Positions 55,382-64,000 of a stretch of DNA of 64,000 nucleotides are shown in pieces. Made by a program: the position numbers and the translations under genes. The first letter of the stretch is position 1, and each line of letters starts with the position of its first letter. Under the pieces are notes generated by a model. The model was not told the origin of the DNA. It did not search any database and worked only from the letters and a program-made list of their open reading frames with translations. This stretch comes from Sphingomonas koreensis (GTDB lineage Bacteria > Pseudomonadota > Alphaproteobacteria > Sphingomonadales > Sphingomonadaceae): positions 191,501-255,500 of the forward strand of contig RCZF01000002.1 of the NCBI GenBank assembly GCA_006438735.1, in the 5' to 3' direction.

Positions 55382-56814
55382 AGCGCGCCGGTTGGCTCGG
55401 CCTCGGATGGTTCTGCGATGGCTGGGCGGAGCAGACCGCCGAACGCGACCCGCACCGCGACGAAGATAACGCCAGCGAGAATGATCAGCCCGGCGTGCAG
55501 CCCCCAGAATTGCGTCGGCGGCATCTGATCGAGCCAGGCGCCGACCCAGCCTACAAGCGTGTTCGCGCCGAACAGGAACAGATAATAGATGCCGAGCATG
55601 GTCGCCGCGATCGGGCGTGGCGCGGCGCGCGAATAGAGCGCGAGGCTGACGGGAAAGACGTTGGCGAAACCGATGCCGTTGATGATGTGGATCGCCAGCG
55701 CCACCCACAAGCTGACCTTGGTTCCGGTCGCCGCGGCGTTCGTCGCGACAACCGCCAGGATGATGAAGGCGACCGACGAGATGAAGCAGCCGAGCGCGAC
55801 CTTGGTGATCTCGTCGGGCTCGTTCCAGTTGCGGCCATACCAGCGCCAGAAAGCGACCGCGCCGATCAGCGTCGCAACGCCGGTCGCCGCGTCCATCGTC
55901 GCCAGGAACGTGGTCGGGAGCCGAACGCTGAACAGGAAGAAATCATAGCTGCGATCGGCCCACAGCAGATAAGCGTTATAAAGCTCCTGGTTGCCGATCG
56001 ATCCGATCGCCAGCACCGGGATCAACAGCACCAGCAGGATTAGCACACGCCAGTCGCGCCGCGTCATCGCCGGCTTTACTGCGGCGGGCGTCTTGCGTGC
56101 TTCGATCCGGGGATCGGGCGGCAGATATTTCCGGCCGCTGAGATAGATGCACAGGCCGATCACCATGCCGACGCCAGCGGCGCCGAAACCATAATGCCAG
56201 CCGACCTTTTCGCCCAAGGTGCCGCAGATCAGCGGCGAGATGATCACCCCGGCATTGATCGCGATATAATACATCTGGAAGGCATCGGCGGTGCGGTTGT
56301 CGCCCGGCGGATAGAGATAGCCGACCTGGCTCGCGAGATTGCCCTTTAGGCAGCCAACGCCGATCACCAGCAGCAGCAATGCAATCAGAAACGAGAAATC
56401 GAACGCCATCGCGAAATGGCCGATCGCCATCAGCAAAGCGCCGAGCGTCACCGTCTTCGTCTTGCCGAGCCATTTGTCGGCGACGATCCCGCCGAGGATC
56501 GGGGTGAGATAGACGAGGCTCGTATAGAGCCCAAAGATGTGCGAGGCGAGCGCTTCGTTCGATGGCGCGAAGCCGTAAAGATAGCTGAGCGCGGTGCGAA
56601 AGCCCTCAAAACCGGCGATATTCTCGACATGCGGGCTGAGCAGCAGCTGCTTGGCCATATACAGCACCAGCAGCACCTGCATGCCGTAATAGCTGAACCG
56701 CTCGAACGCCTCGGTGAAGGCGATGAAATAGAGCCCGATCGGATGGCCCATGAAATGCGGCTGATGATCGATCGACGCCGTCGCCGGCAGGGCTTCCATT
56801 TCCTCGATCGCCAT
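55366..56814 (-). CDS. proton-dependent oligopeptide transporter (POT/PTR2 family)
   Basis: 482 residues from ATG 56814 (MAIEEMEALPATASIDHQPH); upstream starts lack a plausible ribosome site. POT family signature: EAFERFSYYGMQVLLVLYMA (the ExxERFxYYG proton site, about 35-54), YTSLVYLTPILGGIVADKWL with G and TVTLGALLMAIGHF, and FQMYYIAINAGVIISPLICG (the FYLxINxGS-like PTR2 motif). There are fourteen membrane segments. It imports di- and tripeptides with protons across the inner membrane. It is divergent from the radical SAM gene and convergent with the GT-39-like gene. Confidence 0.93.
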   Translation of the reverse strand: MAIEEMEALPATASIDHQPHFMGHPIGLYFIAFTEAFERFSYYGMQVLLVLYMAKQLLLSPHVENIAGFEGFRTALSYLYGFAPSNEALASHIFGLYTSLVYLTPILGGIVADKWLGKTKTVTLGALLMAIGHFAMAFDFSFLIALLLLVIGVGCLKGNLASQVGYLYPPGDNRTADAFQMYYIAINAGVIISPLICGTLGEKVGWHYGFGAAGVGMVIGLCIYLSGRKYLPPDPRIEARKTPAAVKPAMTRRDWRVLILLVLLIPVLAIGSIGNQELYNAYLLWADRSYDFFLFSVRLPTTFLATMDAATGVATLIGAVAFWRWYGRNWNEPDEITKVALGCFISSVAFIILAVVATNAAATGTKVSLWVALAIHIINGIGFANVFPVSLALYSRAAPRPIAATMLGIYYLFLFGANTLVGWVGAWLDQMPPTQFWGLHAGLIILAGVIFVAVRVAFGGLLRPAIAEPSEAEPTGALQPAG

Positions 56815-56913
56815 TCGGTCTCTCTTATCGGTTTGGGCGACCCTAACGAGGATCAGCGCGAATAAGAAGACCGCGCCATTGCCTTTGCGCGATCTGGAAC
56901 ATACAAGGAACGC

Positions 56914-58164
56914 ATGGCGCAACTCGATGTCCGCGAAAAGCTCGAAATCCTTGCCGATGCGGCAAAATACGATGCCTCGTGCGCGTCGTCGGGAACGGTC
57001 AAGCGGACGTCGGTGGGCGGCAAGGGAATTGGCTCGACCGATCAGGGGATAGGCATTTGCCACGCTTATGCGCCCGATGGCCGGTGTATTTCATTGCTCA
57101 AGATCCTGCTGACCAACAGCTGCGTGTTCGATTGCCAGTATTGCATCAATCGCAAGAGCTCGAACGTGCGGCGCGCGCGCTTCACGGCGAAGGAGGTCGT
57201 CGATCTGACGATCGCTTTCTACAAGCGCAATTATATCGAGGGGCTGTTCCTGTCCTCCGGCATCATCCGCTCGTCCAACTATACCATGGAGCAGATCGTC
57301 GAGGTCGCGCGGTCGCTGCGCGAAGACCATGATTTTCGCGGCTACATCCATGTGAAGACGATCCCCGATGCCGATCCCGAGCTGATCCATCAGGCCGGGC
57401 TGCATGCCGACCGCGTGTCGATCAACGTTGAACTGCCGACCGCGGGCGGGCTCAAGCGGCTCGCGCCCGACAAGGACGGCGGCCGGATCGAAGGGGCGAT
57501 GAAGGGGATGAAATCGGCAATCGCCGAGACGGGCGACGCGCGCAAACGCTTCAAATCGGCACCGCGCTTCGCGCCGGCCGGGCAATCGACACAGATGATC
57601 GTTGGCGCCGACGCGGCGACCGACGGCGACATCGTGCTGAAAGCCTCCACGCTCTACGATCGCTTCAGCCTCAAGCGCGTCTATTATTCGGCGTTCAGCC
57701 CGATCCCCGACGCCAGCGCGGTGCTGCCGCTGTCGCGCCCGCCGTTGATGCGCGAGCACCGGCTCTATCAGTCCGATTGGTTGATGCGCTTCTATGACTA
57801 TACCCCGGCCGAGGTTGTTGCGGCGGCCGATGCGGCGACGGGGATGCTGCCACTCGATATCGATCCCAAGCTCGCCTGGGCGCTCAAGTTTCGCGATCGC
57901 TTTCCGGTCGACGTCAATGTCGCGCCGCGCGAGGCGCTGCTGCGCGTGCCGGGGCTCGGCGTGAAGGCGGTCGGTTCGATCCTGTCGGCGCGGCGCTGGC
58001 GGCGGCTGCGGCTTGCCGATGTCGCGCGGCTGACGGTCTCGATCGCCAAGCTCCGGCCGTTCCTGATCGCCGAGGATTGGCGGCCGGTGGCGCTCGCCGA
58101 ACGCGCCGATCTGCGCCCGCTGGTGGCGCCGCGCGCGAAGCAGCTGGAGCTGTTCGCGGCTTGA
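56914..58164 (+). CDS. putative DNA modification/repair radical SAM protein (partner of DUF4130)
   Basis: 416 residues from ATG 56914. The iron-sulfur site is C70, C74, C77 in SCVFDCQYCINR; further cysteines C23, C49 and C58 (KYDASCASSGT, GICHAYAPDGRC) lie before it. FLSSGIIRSSNYTMEQIVEV and HVKTIPDADPELIHQAGLHA, DRVSINVELPT follow the SAM-barrel order. The C-terminal part (about 335-385; RFPVDVNVAPREALLRVPGL then GVKAVGSILSARRW) is a helix-hairpin-helix DNA-binding motif. Proteins of this type occur together with DUF4130 proteins, here fused to UdgX at 20528-21925, and are proposed to act in DNA repair or modification. The reaction is unknown. Confidence 0.92.
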   Translation: MAQLDVREKLEILADAAKYDASCASSGTVKRTSVGGKGIGSTDQGIGICHAYAPDGRCISLLKILLTNSCVFDCQYCINRKSSNVRRARFTAKEVVDLTIAFYKRNYIEGLFLSSGIIRSSNYTMEQIVEVARSLREDHDFRGYIHVKTIPDADPELIHQAGLHADRVSINVELPTAGGLKRLAPDKDGGRIEGAMKGMKSAIAETGDARKRFKSAPRFAPAGQSTQMIVGADAATDGDIVLKASTLYDRFSLKRVYYSAFSPIPDASAVLPLSRPPLMREHRLYQSDWLMRFYDYTPAEVVAAADAATGMLPLDIDPKLAWALKFRDRFPVDVNVAPREALLRVPGLGVKAVGSILSARRWRRLRLADVARLTVSIAKLRPFLIAEDWRPVALAERADLRPLVAPRAKQLELFAA

Positions 58165-58208
58165 GGTAGCGGCCGGAACCGGGGTGATTACGGCGGCGTT
58201 TCAACTCG

Positions 58209-59195
58209 ATGCAGGTTCAAAACGTTACCCCGCCGCCGGTCAAGAACCCCATCGACCTGGTCATCGCCAAGCTGCATGTCGCCAGCAACAGCTTCTTCCT
58301 GTTGCTGCCCAACATCGTCGGCGGGCTGGTTTTCCTGTTGCTCGCCTGGTTCATCGCCAGGCTTGTCCGCCGCGGCATGCGGGGCCTGTTCCACCGCCGT
58401 GGCCGCCACGATCTCGGCGACGTGCTCGGTTCGCTGACGTTCGTCGCGCTGATGGTCTTGGCATTCCTGATCGCCGCCGCGATCATCTTTCCCAGCGTCA
58501 AGCCGGGCAGCATCATCTCGACGCTGGGGATCGGTTCGGTGGCGATCGGCTTCGCCTTCAAGGACATATTGCAAAACCTGCTCGCCGGCATCCTGCTGCT
58601 GATCAATCGCCCGTATCGGCGCGGCGATCAGATTATCGTCAAGGATTTCGAAGGCACGGTCGAGCACATCGAAAGCCGCGCGACGTTGATCAAGACCTAT
58701 GACGGCAAGCGCGTGATCATCCCCAATTCGGACGTCTATACCTCGCCGGTGCAGGTCAACACCGCGTTCCCGGTGACGCGCGATCAGTTCGACATCGGCA
58801 TCGGCTATGGCGACAAGCCCGCCGCCTCGGCCGAGGCATTTCTGGCGGCGATCGAGCAGGTCGAGGGCGTCGTCGCCGATCCCGCGCCGGAGGTGCTGCC
58901 GTGGGGTCTGGACGACAATTTCATCACGTTGCGCGCGCGCTGGTGGAGCGATTCGAAACGCACCAGCGTCACCCACACCCGCTCGCGGGTCGTGCTGGCG
59001 ATCTGGGAGGTCGCCGCGGAGAAGGGCATCGATCTGCCGTTCCCGACCACGGTCGTCCTTTTCCACGACCAGACCGAGGAAACCGACGGCGATCGTACCG
59101 CCCAGCGCGAGGGCTGGCCGGCGGGCAAGGCGCCGCCGAAGCCGCGCCGCCGGGCGCGGCCGGCGCCGCCTCCCGAACCGGCCGACGAAGGCTGA
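58209..59195 (+). CDS. small-conductance mechanosensitive channel (MscS family)
   Basis: 328 residues from ATG 58209. Three membrane helices (about 28-52, 74-95, 96-125), the last with the Gly/Ala-rich pore helix SIISTLGIGSVAIGFAFKDI and LQNLLAGILLLINRPYRRGD leading into the MscS beta domain (GTVEHIESRATLIKTYDGKR, VIIPNSDVYTSPV). A cytoplasmic cage domain follows to about 290, then a Pro/Arg-rich tail (GKAPPKPRRRARPAPPPEP). It opens on membrane tension during hypo-osmotic shock. It is 44 bases after the radical SAM gene, same strand. Confidence 0.93.
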   Translation: MQVQNVTPPPVKNPIDLVIAKLHVASNSFFLLLPNIVGGLVFLLLAWFIARLVRRGMRGLFHRRGRHDLGDVLGSLTFVALMVLAFLIAAAIIFPSVKPGSIISTLGIGSVAIGFAFKDILQNLLAGILLLINRPYRRGDQIIVKDFEGTVEHIESRATLIKTYDGKRVIIPNSDVYTSPVQVNTAFPVTRDQFDIGIGYGDKPAASAEAFLAAIEQVEGVVADPAPEVLPWGLDDNFITLRARWWSDSKRTSVTHTRSRVVLAIWEVAAEKGIDLPFPTTVVLFHDQTEETDGDRTAQREGWPAGKAPPKPRRRARPAPPPEPADEG

Positions 59196-59246
59196 CGCCG
59201 TTCGCGATCCGATTTTCCGTTGCACAGCACCGCGACTCGATATAAT

Positions 59247-59258
59247 GATGATATCATC
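59247..59258. promoter_or_regulatory. operator-like palindrome before the SPFH operon
   Basis: GATGATATCATC is a perfect 12-base palindrome within an AT-rich patch (59239-59264), 19 bases before the SPFH start. The operon encodes an Arc-like ribbon-helix-helix protein, a natural candidate for binding it. Confidence 0.55.
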
Positions 59259-59277
59259 TTTAATAGGGGTGACGATC

Positions 59278-60174
59278 ATGGCCGAGTCGGTTTCAAGCAC
59301 ACTCAACAGGTCGCAGGAACAGCCGGCGCAATCGGCCAATGGCTATGCGATGCTGCTGATCGCGGCGGTGGCGCTGGGAGTCGCCGTGTTCGGGGCGACG
59401 CAGGCGTCTTCCGCGCCGGTGCTGGGCGGCGGGCTGATCGCGGCGGCAGCGGTGGTGTTCGTGTTCGTCGTGATCGGCTTCTACATGATCCAGCCCAATC
59501 AGTCGGTCGTCATTACCTTGTTCGGCTCTTACAAGGGCAGCGACCGGCAGTCCGGCTTGCGCTGGGTGCTGCCGTGGATGATGCGCAAGAAGCTGTCGGT
59601 GCGCGCCAACAACATCATTTCCGACAAGATCAAGGTCAACGATCTGCGCGGCAATCCGATCGAAATGGCGGCGCAGGTGGTGTGGCGCGTGACCGACACC
59701 GCGCAGGCGCTGTTCGACGTCGATGATTACAAGGCGTTCGTGATGGTGCAGATCGAGGCGGCGGTGCGGACGATCGGATCGCGCTATCCTTATGACGATT
59801 TCGAGCATCAGGAAATGACGTTGCGCGGCAATCACGATCAGGTCGGCGCCGAGTTGCGCAGCGAACTGATCGCGCGGCTGGCCGTCGCCGGCATCACCGT
59901 CGACGAATGCGGCTTCACGCATCTCGCTTATGCGTCGGAAATCGCCGGAACGATGCTGCGCCGCCAGCAGGCGCAGGCGGTGGTCGCGGCGCGGCAGACG
60001 CTGGTCGAGGGCGCGGTCGGCATGGTCGAAATGGCGCTCGACCAGTTGAGCGCCAAGAACGTGGTGGAGCTCGACGACGAGCGCCGCGCGGCGATGGTCT
60101 CCAACCTGATGGTCGTGCTGTGCGGCGATCGCGACGCGCAGCCGGTGGTCAACGCCGGCACGCTGTATCAATAG
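59278..60174 (+). CDS. SPFH domain (band 7 / stomatin-like) membrane protein
   Basis: 298 residues from ATG 59278, AGGGGTGA upstream. Two adjacent hydrophobic segments near 25-45 and 50-70 ([40 protein letters not shown]), then the SPFH domain about 70-240: [60 protein letters not shown], and a helical end ([20 protein letters not shown]). SPFH proteins form ring-like membrane scaffolds. It is followed by an Arc-like gene and a small membrane protein gene in an overlapping operon. Confidence 0.9.
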   Translation: MAESVSSTLNRSQEQPAQSANGYAMLLIAAVALGVAVFGATQASSAPVLGGGLIAAAAVVFVFVVIGFYMIQPNQSVVITLFGSYKGSDRQSGLRWVLPWMMRKKLSVRANNIISDKIKVNDLRGNPIEMAAQVVWRVTDTAQALFDVDDYKAFVMVQIEAAVRTIGSRYPYDDFEHQEMTLRGNHDQVGAELRSELIARLAVAGITVDECGFTHLAYASEIAGTMLRRQQAQAVVAARQTLVEGAVGMVEMALDQLSAKNVVELDDERRAAMVSNLMVVLCGDRDAQPVVNAGTLYQ

Positions 60175-60183
60175 GACGAGCGG

Positions 60184-60402
60184 TTGGCGGTTCCTCCCAA
60201 GAAGGCGTTTCCGCTGCGGCTCGATCGCGGGCTCTATGCCGCGATCGAGCGCGCCGCGGCGGCCGATCTGCGGAGCGTCAACGCCGAAGTGGAATGCCTG
60301 CTGCGTGAGGCGCTGGGCAAGCGCGGGGTCAAGCTGGCCGAGCCGGTGAAGGCGAAGCGCGGCCGACCGCCCAAGACGGAGAGCGACGATGAAGAGCGAT
60401 GA
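60184..60402 (+). CDS. Arc-like ribbon-helix-helix DNA-binding protein
   Basis: 72 residues from TTG 60184, with AGGA upstream, nine bases after the SPFH stop. The ribbon-helix-helix is KAFPLRLDRGLYAAIERAAA (strand and helix A), then ADLRSVNAEVECLLREAL (the SVNAEV turn before helix B is typical of Arc). A basic tail GVKLAEPVKAKRGRPPKTES contains an AT-hook-like RGRP. It probably represses its own operon through the palindrome at 59247; this is inferred. It overlaps the next gene by 14 bases. Confidence 0.82.
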   Translation: MAVPPKKAFPLRLDRGLYAAIERAAAADLRSVNAEVECLLREALGKRGVKLAEPVKAKRGRPPKTESDDEER

Positions 60403-60652
60403 GGTGAAGCGCGCCGATCGGCCGCGCGACGGCTATTGGTTCGTCCCCAAGCTGTTCGGCCTGGGCGCAACGCCGGTGACGTGGCAGGGCTGGGCGCTGA
60501 CGATCGGTTTCGCCGCCTTGCTGGTGCTCGATTTCAGGATGATCGAGCCGGTCGCGCCGCGCTGGGTGATCGCCGCCGCGCTGCTGATCGGATTCAGCGT
60601 GATCGCCGCGCGCAAGACCGATGGCGGCTGGCGCTGGCGCTGCCGCGACTGA
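60389..60652 (+). CDS. small membrane protein of the SPFH operon
   Basis: 87 residues from ATG 60389, overlapping the Arc-like gene. N-terminal cytoplasmic segment (DGYWFVPKLFGLGATPVTWQ), then two membrane helices (about 33-48 GWALTIGFAALLVLDF and 54-70 RWVIAAALLIGFSVIAARK), ending DGGWRWRCRD. Family unknown. Translation appears coupled with the Arc-like protein. It could be a partner of the SPFH scaffold. Confidence 0.75.
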   Translation: MKSDEVKRADRPRDGYWFVPKLFGLGATPVTWQGWALTIGFAALLVLDFRMIEPVAPRWVIAAALLIGFSVIAARKTDGGWRWRCRD

Positions 60653-60657
60653 GCAGT

Positions 60658-61728
60658 TTAGCGCGCAAGCCGCGTGACATGGCCCATCTTGCGGCCGGCG
60701 CGCGCCGATCGCTTGCCGTAGAGATGCAGGTGAGCGCCCGGCTCGGCAAGGATATCGGCCCAGCGGTCCGCCGCCGCGCCGATCAGATTTTCCATCTCGA
60801 CGCGCGGCGCGGCAAGCGCGGTGTCGCCAAGCGGCAGGCCGCAGATCGCGCGGACGTGGTTCTCGAACTGCGAGGTGAGGGCCCCCTCGATCGTCCAATG
60901 CCCCGAATTATGCACGCGCGGGGCCATTTCGTTGAACACCGGGCCATCGCGCCCGACGAAGAATTCGCACGCCAGCACGCCGACATAATCGAGCTTGTCC
61001 GCGATGCGTCCGGCAAGCGCCGCCGCCTCGGTCCACTGCGCGGCGATCTCTGCCGGGGCGGGGAGCGAGGAGCGTGCGAGGATACCCTCGACATGCTCGT
61101 TCCACGGCGGCGGATAGCTGGTGATCGCGCCGTCGATCCCGCGCGCGAGGATGATCGAGAATTCATGGGAAAAGGCGACATGGCCTTCGAGGATCGCCGG
61201 ACGCCCGCCGATCGCTTCCCACGCGGCATCGGCTTCGGCAAGCGTCGAAAGCCGCACTTGCCCCTTGCCGTCATAGCCCAGCCGCAGCGTCTTGAGAATC
61301 GCCGGCGCGCCGATCGCGGCCAGCGCATCGGCCAGTTCGTCGCGGCTCGTCACTTTGCGCCACGGCGCGGTGCGGCCACCGAGATCGCCCACGAACTGCT
61401 TTTCGGACGCGCGGTCCTGCGCCACGCCGAGCGCGGTGGGCGGCGGATAGACCGCCACCTGGCTGGCGAGATAGGTGATCGGCTCGAGCGCGATATTCTC
61501 GAACTCATAGGTGACGACGTCGCAATTCGCCGCCATTTCATCGAGCACGATGCGGCTGTGATAATCGGCGCGAGTGAAGCTGGAGGCGGTCTGCGCGGCG
61601 ACGCTTTCGGCATCGGGCGCGAGCACGTGCGTGCGATAGCCGAGCTGCGCAGCGGCGATCGCGATCATCCGGCCCAGCTGGCCGCCGCCGAGGATGCCGA
61701 TGGTCGAGCCGGGCGGCAGCATCGTCAT
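60658..61728 (-). CDS. purK: 5-(carboxyamino)imidazole ribonucleotide synthase PurK
   Basis: 356 residues from ATG 61728, overlapping the purE stop (ATGA). ATP-grasp enzyme: [20 protein letters not shown] (9-28), [48 protein letters not shown] and [20 protein letters not shown] then SGHWTIEGA. It carboxylates AIR with bicarbonate and ATP to N5-CAIR in purine synthesis. The purE-purK order with overlap is standard. It converges with the small membrane protein gene, five bases away. Confidence 0.96.
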   Translation of the reverse strand: MTMLPPGSTIGILGGGQLGRMIAIAAAQLGYRTHVLAPDAESVAAQTASSFTRADYHSRIVLDEMAANCDVVTYEFENIALEPITYLASQVAVYPPPTALGVAQDRASEKQFVGDLGGRTAPWRKVTSRDELADALAAIGAPAILKTLRLGYDGKGQVRLSTLAEADAAWEAIGGRPAILEGHVAFSHEFSIILARGIDGAITSYPPPWNEHVEGILARSSLPAPAEIAAQWTEAAALAGRIADKLDYVGVLACEFFVGRDGPVFNEMAPRVHNSGHWTIEGALTSQFENHVRAICGLPLGDTALAAPRVEMENLIGAAADRWADILAEPGAHLHLYGKRSARAGRKMGHVTRLAR

Positions 61729-62207
61729 GCCGGCTGCTCGCCGACCGCGTCGGTCTGCGCCTGCCGCCATGCCGCCAGCCGGCCGGCCAGCGCGTCGTCG
61801 GACAGCGCCAGGATCGCGGCGGCAAGCAGCGCCGCATTGACCGCGCCGGCGCGGCCGATCGCCAGCGTGCCGACAGGAACGCCGGCGGGCATCTGGACGA
61901 TCGACAGCAGGCTATCCATGCCGTCGAGCGCCTTCGATTGCACCGGCACGCCAAGCACCGGCAGCGCCGTCATCGATGCCGCCATGCCCGGCAAATGCGC
62001 CGCACCGCCGGCGCCGGCGATGATCACCTTGAGCCCGCGGTCGTTCGCGCGCTTGGCATAATCGTAGAGCCGATCGGGCGTGCGATGCGCGGAGACGACC
62101 TTGGCCTCATGCGCGATCCCGAGCGCACCCAGCGTCTCGGCGGCATGGCGCATCGTCTCCCAATCCGACTGCGAGCCCATGATGATGCCGACCAGTGCTT
62201 CCGCCAT
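61725..62207 (-). CDS. purE: N5-carboxyaminoimidazole ribonucleotide mutase PurE
   Basis: 160 residues from ATG 62207. Class I Pur[21 protein letters not shown] (6-25, the GSxSD phosphate site), [20 protein letters not shown] (with the AHRTP motif and its catalytic histidine), [20 protein letters not shown] and [20 protein letters not shown]. It converts N5-CAIR to CAIR, octameric in relatives. It is coupled to purK. Confidence 0.97.
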   Translation of the reverse strand: MAEALVGIIMGSQSDWETMRHAAETLGALGIAHEAKVVSAHRTPDRLYDYAKRANDRGLKVIIAGAGGAAHLPGMAASMTALPVLGVPVQSKALDGMDSLLSIVQMPAGVPVGTLAIGRAGAVNAALLAAAILALSDDALAGRLAAWRQAQTDAVGEQPA

Positions 62208-62352
62208 CGCCCCGCCTGTCGCCCGAGTGGAATGCGTCGTTAGCGGGGGCGGTGAAGGAGGGCAACCGTTCGGGCGATTCGATCGCGCCGTGCCGCCTGA
62301 CATGCATTCCGGCATGGCTGTCGAATGGCGAACAATGAGTGGGAAGTAGCCG

Positions 62353-62601
62353 CTAGCGATCTCGCGCAATCGCACCAATAGCTAGGTTGATTGCGTAACC
62401 CAGAGCCGTAGCGGCGGCAGCGATAATAACGATGCCTAAGACGAGCGGCTCTGCCACACCAGCACAATGGGCAGATTCATCCGCACAAATCAGACTACCG
62501 CCCACTATGCTGATCGCGGTCCACGCGAGCGCTAGCGGCACCGCAATGAAACAAGCGATTGCCGCGCCCCAATTCCTGCCATTTCTCTGACGATAGCTCA
62601 C
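62353..62601 (-). CDS. hypothetical small membrane protein
   Basis: 82 residues from ATG 62601. Two membrane helices, about 13-37 ([20 protein letters not shown]) and 50-76 ([20 protein letters not shown]), with a short periplasmic loop carrying two cysteines ([12 protein letters not shown]) and basic ends ([13 protein letters not shown]). GC is lower than in the neighbours. No family recognised. It lies between purE and gpmA as an isolated gene; the flanks (62208-62352, 62602-62655) hold no other gene. Confidence 0.6.
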   Translation of the reverse strand: MSYRQRNGRNWGAAIACFIAVPLALAWTAISIVGGSLICADESAHCAGVAEPLVLGIVIIAAAATALGYAINLAIGAIARDR

Positions 62602-62655
62602 GGTGGGAGAATGCGACGGACGTTCAATGTCCGCAAGTGGGGCAAACGCCGCCGC

Positions 62656-63342
62656 TCACCGTTCGCTCAGATAATAGCGATCGGTCGCGTTGAGATCATC
62701 GTCCAGCTCATAGACGATCGGCTGGCCGGTCGGGATTTCAAGGGTGGTAATGTCGTCGTCGGGGATCGCCGAGAGGTGCTTGACGAGCGCGCGCAGCGAA
62801 TTGCCGTGAGCGGAGATCAGCACACGCTTGCCGGTTTTGAGTTCGGGCGCGATGCGCGCTTCCCAATAAGGCAGCACTCGGGCGATCGTGTCCTTCAGGC
62901 TTTCGGTCGCGGGGATGGCGATGCCGGCGTAGCGGCGATCGGCCGACAGATCGTAGCGGCTGCCGGCCTCCATCGGCGGCGGCGGGGTATCGAAGCTGCG
63001 GCGCCAGATGTGAACCTGGTCGTCGCCGTGGCGCTCCGCGGTCTCGGCCTTGTTGAGCCCCGTCAGCCCGCCGTAATGCCGCTCGTTCAGGCGCCAGTCC
63101 TTTTCGACCGGAAGCCACAGCCGGCCCATCTGCTCGAGCGCGATGTTCAGCGTCCTGATCGCGCGGGTCTGCAGGCTGGTGAAGGTCAGATCGAAATCAT
63201 GCCCCTTTTCGGCCAGCAGATCGCCCGCCGCTTTGGCCTCGGCGACGCCCTGATCGGTGAGATCGACGTCCCACCAGCCGGTGAAGCGGTTTTCGAGGTT
63301 CCAGGCGGATTGCCCGTGGCGCAGGAGGACGAGGGTCGGCAT
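62656..63342 (-). CDS. gpmA: 2,3-bisphosphoglycerate-dependent phosphoglycerate mutase
   Basis: 228 residues from ATG 63342, two bases after the GNAT stop. Phosphohistidine H9 in [20 protein letters not shown], with [40 protein letters not shown] and the second active-site histidine in [17 protein letters not shown]. It interconverts 3- and 2-phosphoglycerate. The family length is 228-250, so it is a complete dPGM. It ends with [20 protein letters not shown]. It is probably in an operon with the GNAT and carboxypeptidase genes upstream. Confidence 0.95.
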   Translation of the reverse strand: MPTLVLLRHGQSAWNLENRFTGWWDVDLTDQGVAEAKAAGDLLAEKGHDFDLTFTSLQTRAIRTLNIALEQMGRLWLPVEKDWRLNERHYGGLTGLNKAETAERHGDDQVHIWRRSFDTPPPPMEAGSRYDLSADRRYAGIAIPATESLKDTIARVLPYWEARIAPELKTGKRVLISAHGNSLRALVKHLSAIPDDDITTLEIPTGQPIVYELDDDLNATDRYYLSER

Positions 63343-63344
63343 GG

Positions 63345-63806
63345 CTACTCCGTCAGCGACAATGTCATGAATCGGTTGTGCGGACTGGCCGGATAGCCGC
63401 CGAACGCCGCGCAGTCTACGAAGCCGGCGGTTTCGTACATCGCGTTCGCGGGGGCGAACATGGCCGCAGTGCCGGTTTCGAGGCTGAGCCGGGTAAAACC
63501 GCGCTCGCGGGCGAACAGGGTGAGATGCGCCAGCATCTCGCGCCCGACGCCGCGGCGGAGCTGATCGGGCGCGACGCGCATCGACTTGAGCTCGGCATGA
63601 TCATCATCGAGCGCCTTGATCGCGCCGATGCCCAGCAATGTGTCGCCGTCCCACGCCGAAAAGAACGACACCGACGGCGCCGACAAACCGGCCGAATCGA
63701 GCGAATGCGCATTGTGCGCCGGGGTCGAGGCGCGCGATTCCGCCCGGTGATGGGCGAGCAGCGCCTCGACGCGCGGATCGCCCAGTCCTCCGGCGCGGAT
63801 CTCCAT
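63345..63806 (-). CDS. GNAT family N-acetyltransferase
   Basis: 153 residues from ATG 63806, overlapping the upstream carboxypeptidase stop by one base (TGATG). GNAT fold: [20 protein letters not shown], then motif [21 protein letters not shown] (the R-x-x-G-x-G-like acetyl-CoA loop), [20 protein letters not shown], and [20 protein letters not shown]. It resembles small YafP/PhnO-like acetyltransferases seen beside hydrolases; the substrate is unknown. Confidence 0.9.
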   Translation of the reverse strand: MEIRAGGLGDPRVEALLAHHRAESRASTPAHNAHSLDSAGLSAPSVSFFSAWDGDTLLGIGAIKALDDDHAELKSMRVAPDQLRRGVGREMLAHLTLFARERGFTRLSLETGTAAMFAPANAMYETAGFVDCAAFGGYPASPHNRFMTLSLTE

Positions 63807-64000
63807 CAGACGTCGTCGATTTGCTGCGCCAGCGTCTCCAGCATCGCCTGCGCCAGCTTCTTGCAGCGATCGGGCGACCAGCCGTGGACCGGATCGGGAT
63901 GCGGATCGTGATCCTTGAAAGGCATTTCCAGCGTCATGCCGACCGCGCCGAAGCGCTCCGCCATCTGGTTGGTCGACATCGACAGATTGGCCCGCCCCGC
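63806..64000 (-). CDS. M14-type zinc carboxypeptidase (partial, N-terminus off the window)
   Basis: The C-terminal 64 residues end at a stop at 63806. RANLSMSTNQMAERFGAVGM then TLEMPFKDHDPHPDP, the TLEMPFKD segment with its catalytic Glu being typical of the C-terminus of M14 cytosolic-type carboxypeptidases, and GWSPDRCKKLAQAMLETLAQ. Only this end is in the window, so the zinc site cannot be checked. It is the first seen gene of the carboxypeptidase-GNAT-gpmA run. Confidence 0.8.
   Translation of the reverse strand, partial: AGRANLSMSTNQMAERFGAVGMTLEMPFKDHDPHPDPVHGWSPDRCKKLAQAMLETLAQQIDDV

Overview
The window is a 64 kb piece of a GC-rich alphaproteobacterial chromosome, most likely from a sphingomonad (Sphingomonas or a close relative). 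The reasons are the gene content (class I PHA synthase with a phasin, GapR/DUF2312, DUF1244, large KatE catalase, ruvC-yebC, ubiG-lysC, ptsP-rodZ-cpoB-tilS-ftsH, rsfS-rlmH-envC-ctpA), the use of GTG and TTG starts, and GC-rich palindromic repeats between genes. No rRNA, tRNA, CRISPR array, integrase or insertion sequence was seen. Both ends cut a gene: an MFS transporter on the left and an M14-type carboxypeptidase on the right.

1-5.3 kb holds an MFS transporter, the relic of a TonB-dependent receptor, a DUF2061 membrane protein, an AlaC-type aminotransferase, and phaC with a phasin (PHB storage). 5.4-16 kb holds clpS, a Crp/Fnr regulator, murA, katE, a Cys/Met PLP enzyme, an ABC exporter, and ruvB/ruvA with a HicAB toxin-antitoxin pair between them. 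16-24.8 kb holds an RcnB-like protein, ruvC, yebC, gapR, pyruvate kinase, a DUF4130-UdgX fusion, a DedA protein, a frameshifted DJ-1/PfpI gene and glmM.

24.8-41.3 kb holds a DAACS symporter with an aldo/keto reductase, ubiG, lysC, a small accessory insert (a DUF559 gene bounded by inverted repeats and an orphan gene of lower GC), rlpA, a nitronate monooxygenase-like protein, ptsP, rodZ, cpoB, tilS and ftsH. 41.4-45 kb holds a Slam-type outer-membrane translocon with its probable surface lipoprotein, and a DUF3667 protein. 45-53.4 kb holds proA, an aldo/keto reductase, a ParDE-type module coupled by overlap to nadD, then rsfS, rlmH, an EnvC-like protein, ctpA, dsbB and coq7. 53.4-64 kb holds membrane and transport genes, a radical SAM protein of the type that partners DUF4130, mscS, an SPFH/Arc/membrane-protein operon, purK/purE, gpmA and a GNAT gene.

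Most of the window is ordinary core genome. Its most interesting parts are the DUF4130-UdgX and radical SAM pair placed 35 kb apart, the Slam/TbpB-like surface lipoprotein pair, two toxin-antitoxin modules stitched by overlapping codons into housekeeping operons (ruvAB and nadD), the SPFH operon with a palindrome that may be its Arc-like repressor's operator, and the DUF559 gene flanked by inverted repeats, one of which can fold as a perfect three-way junction.
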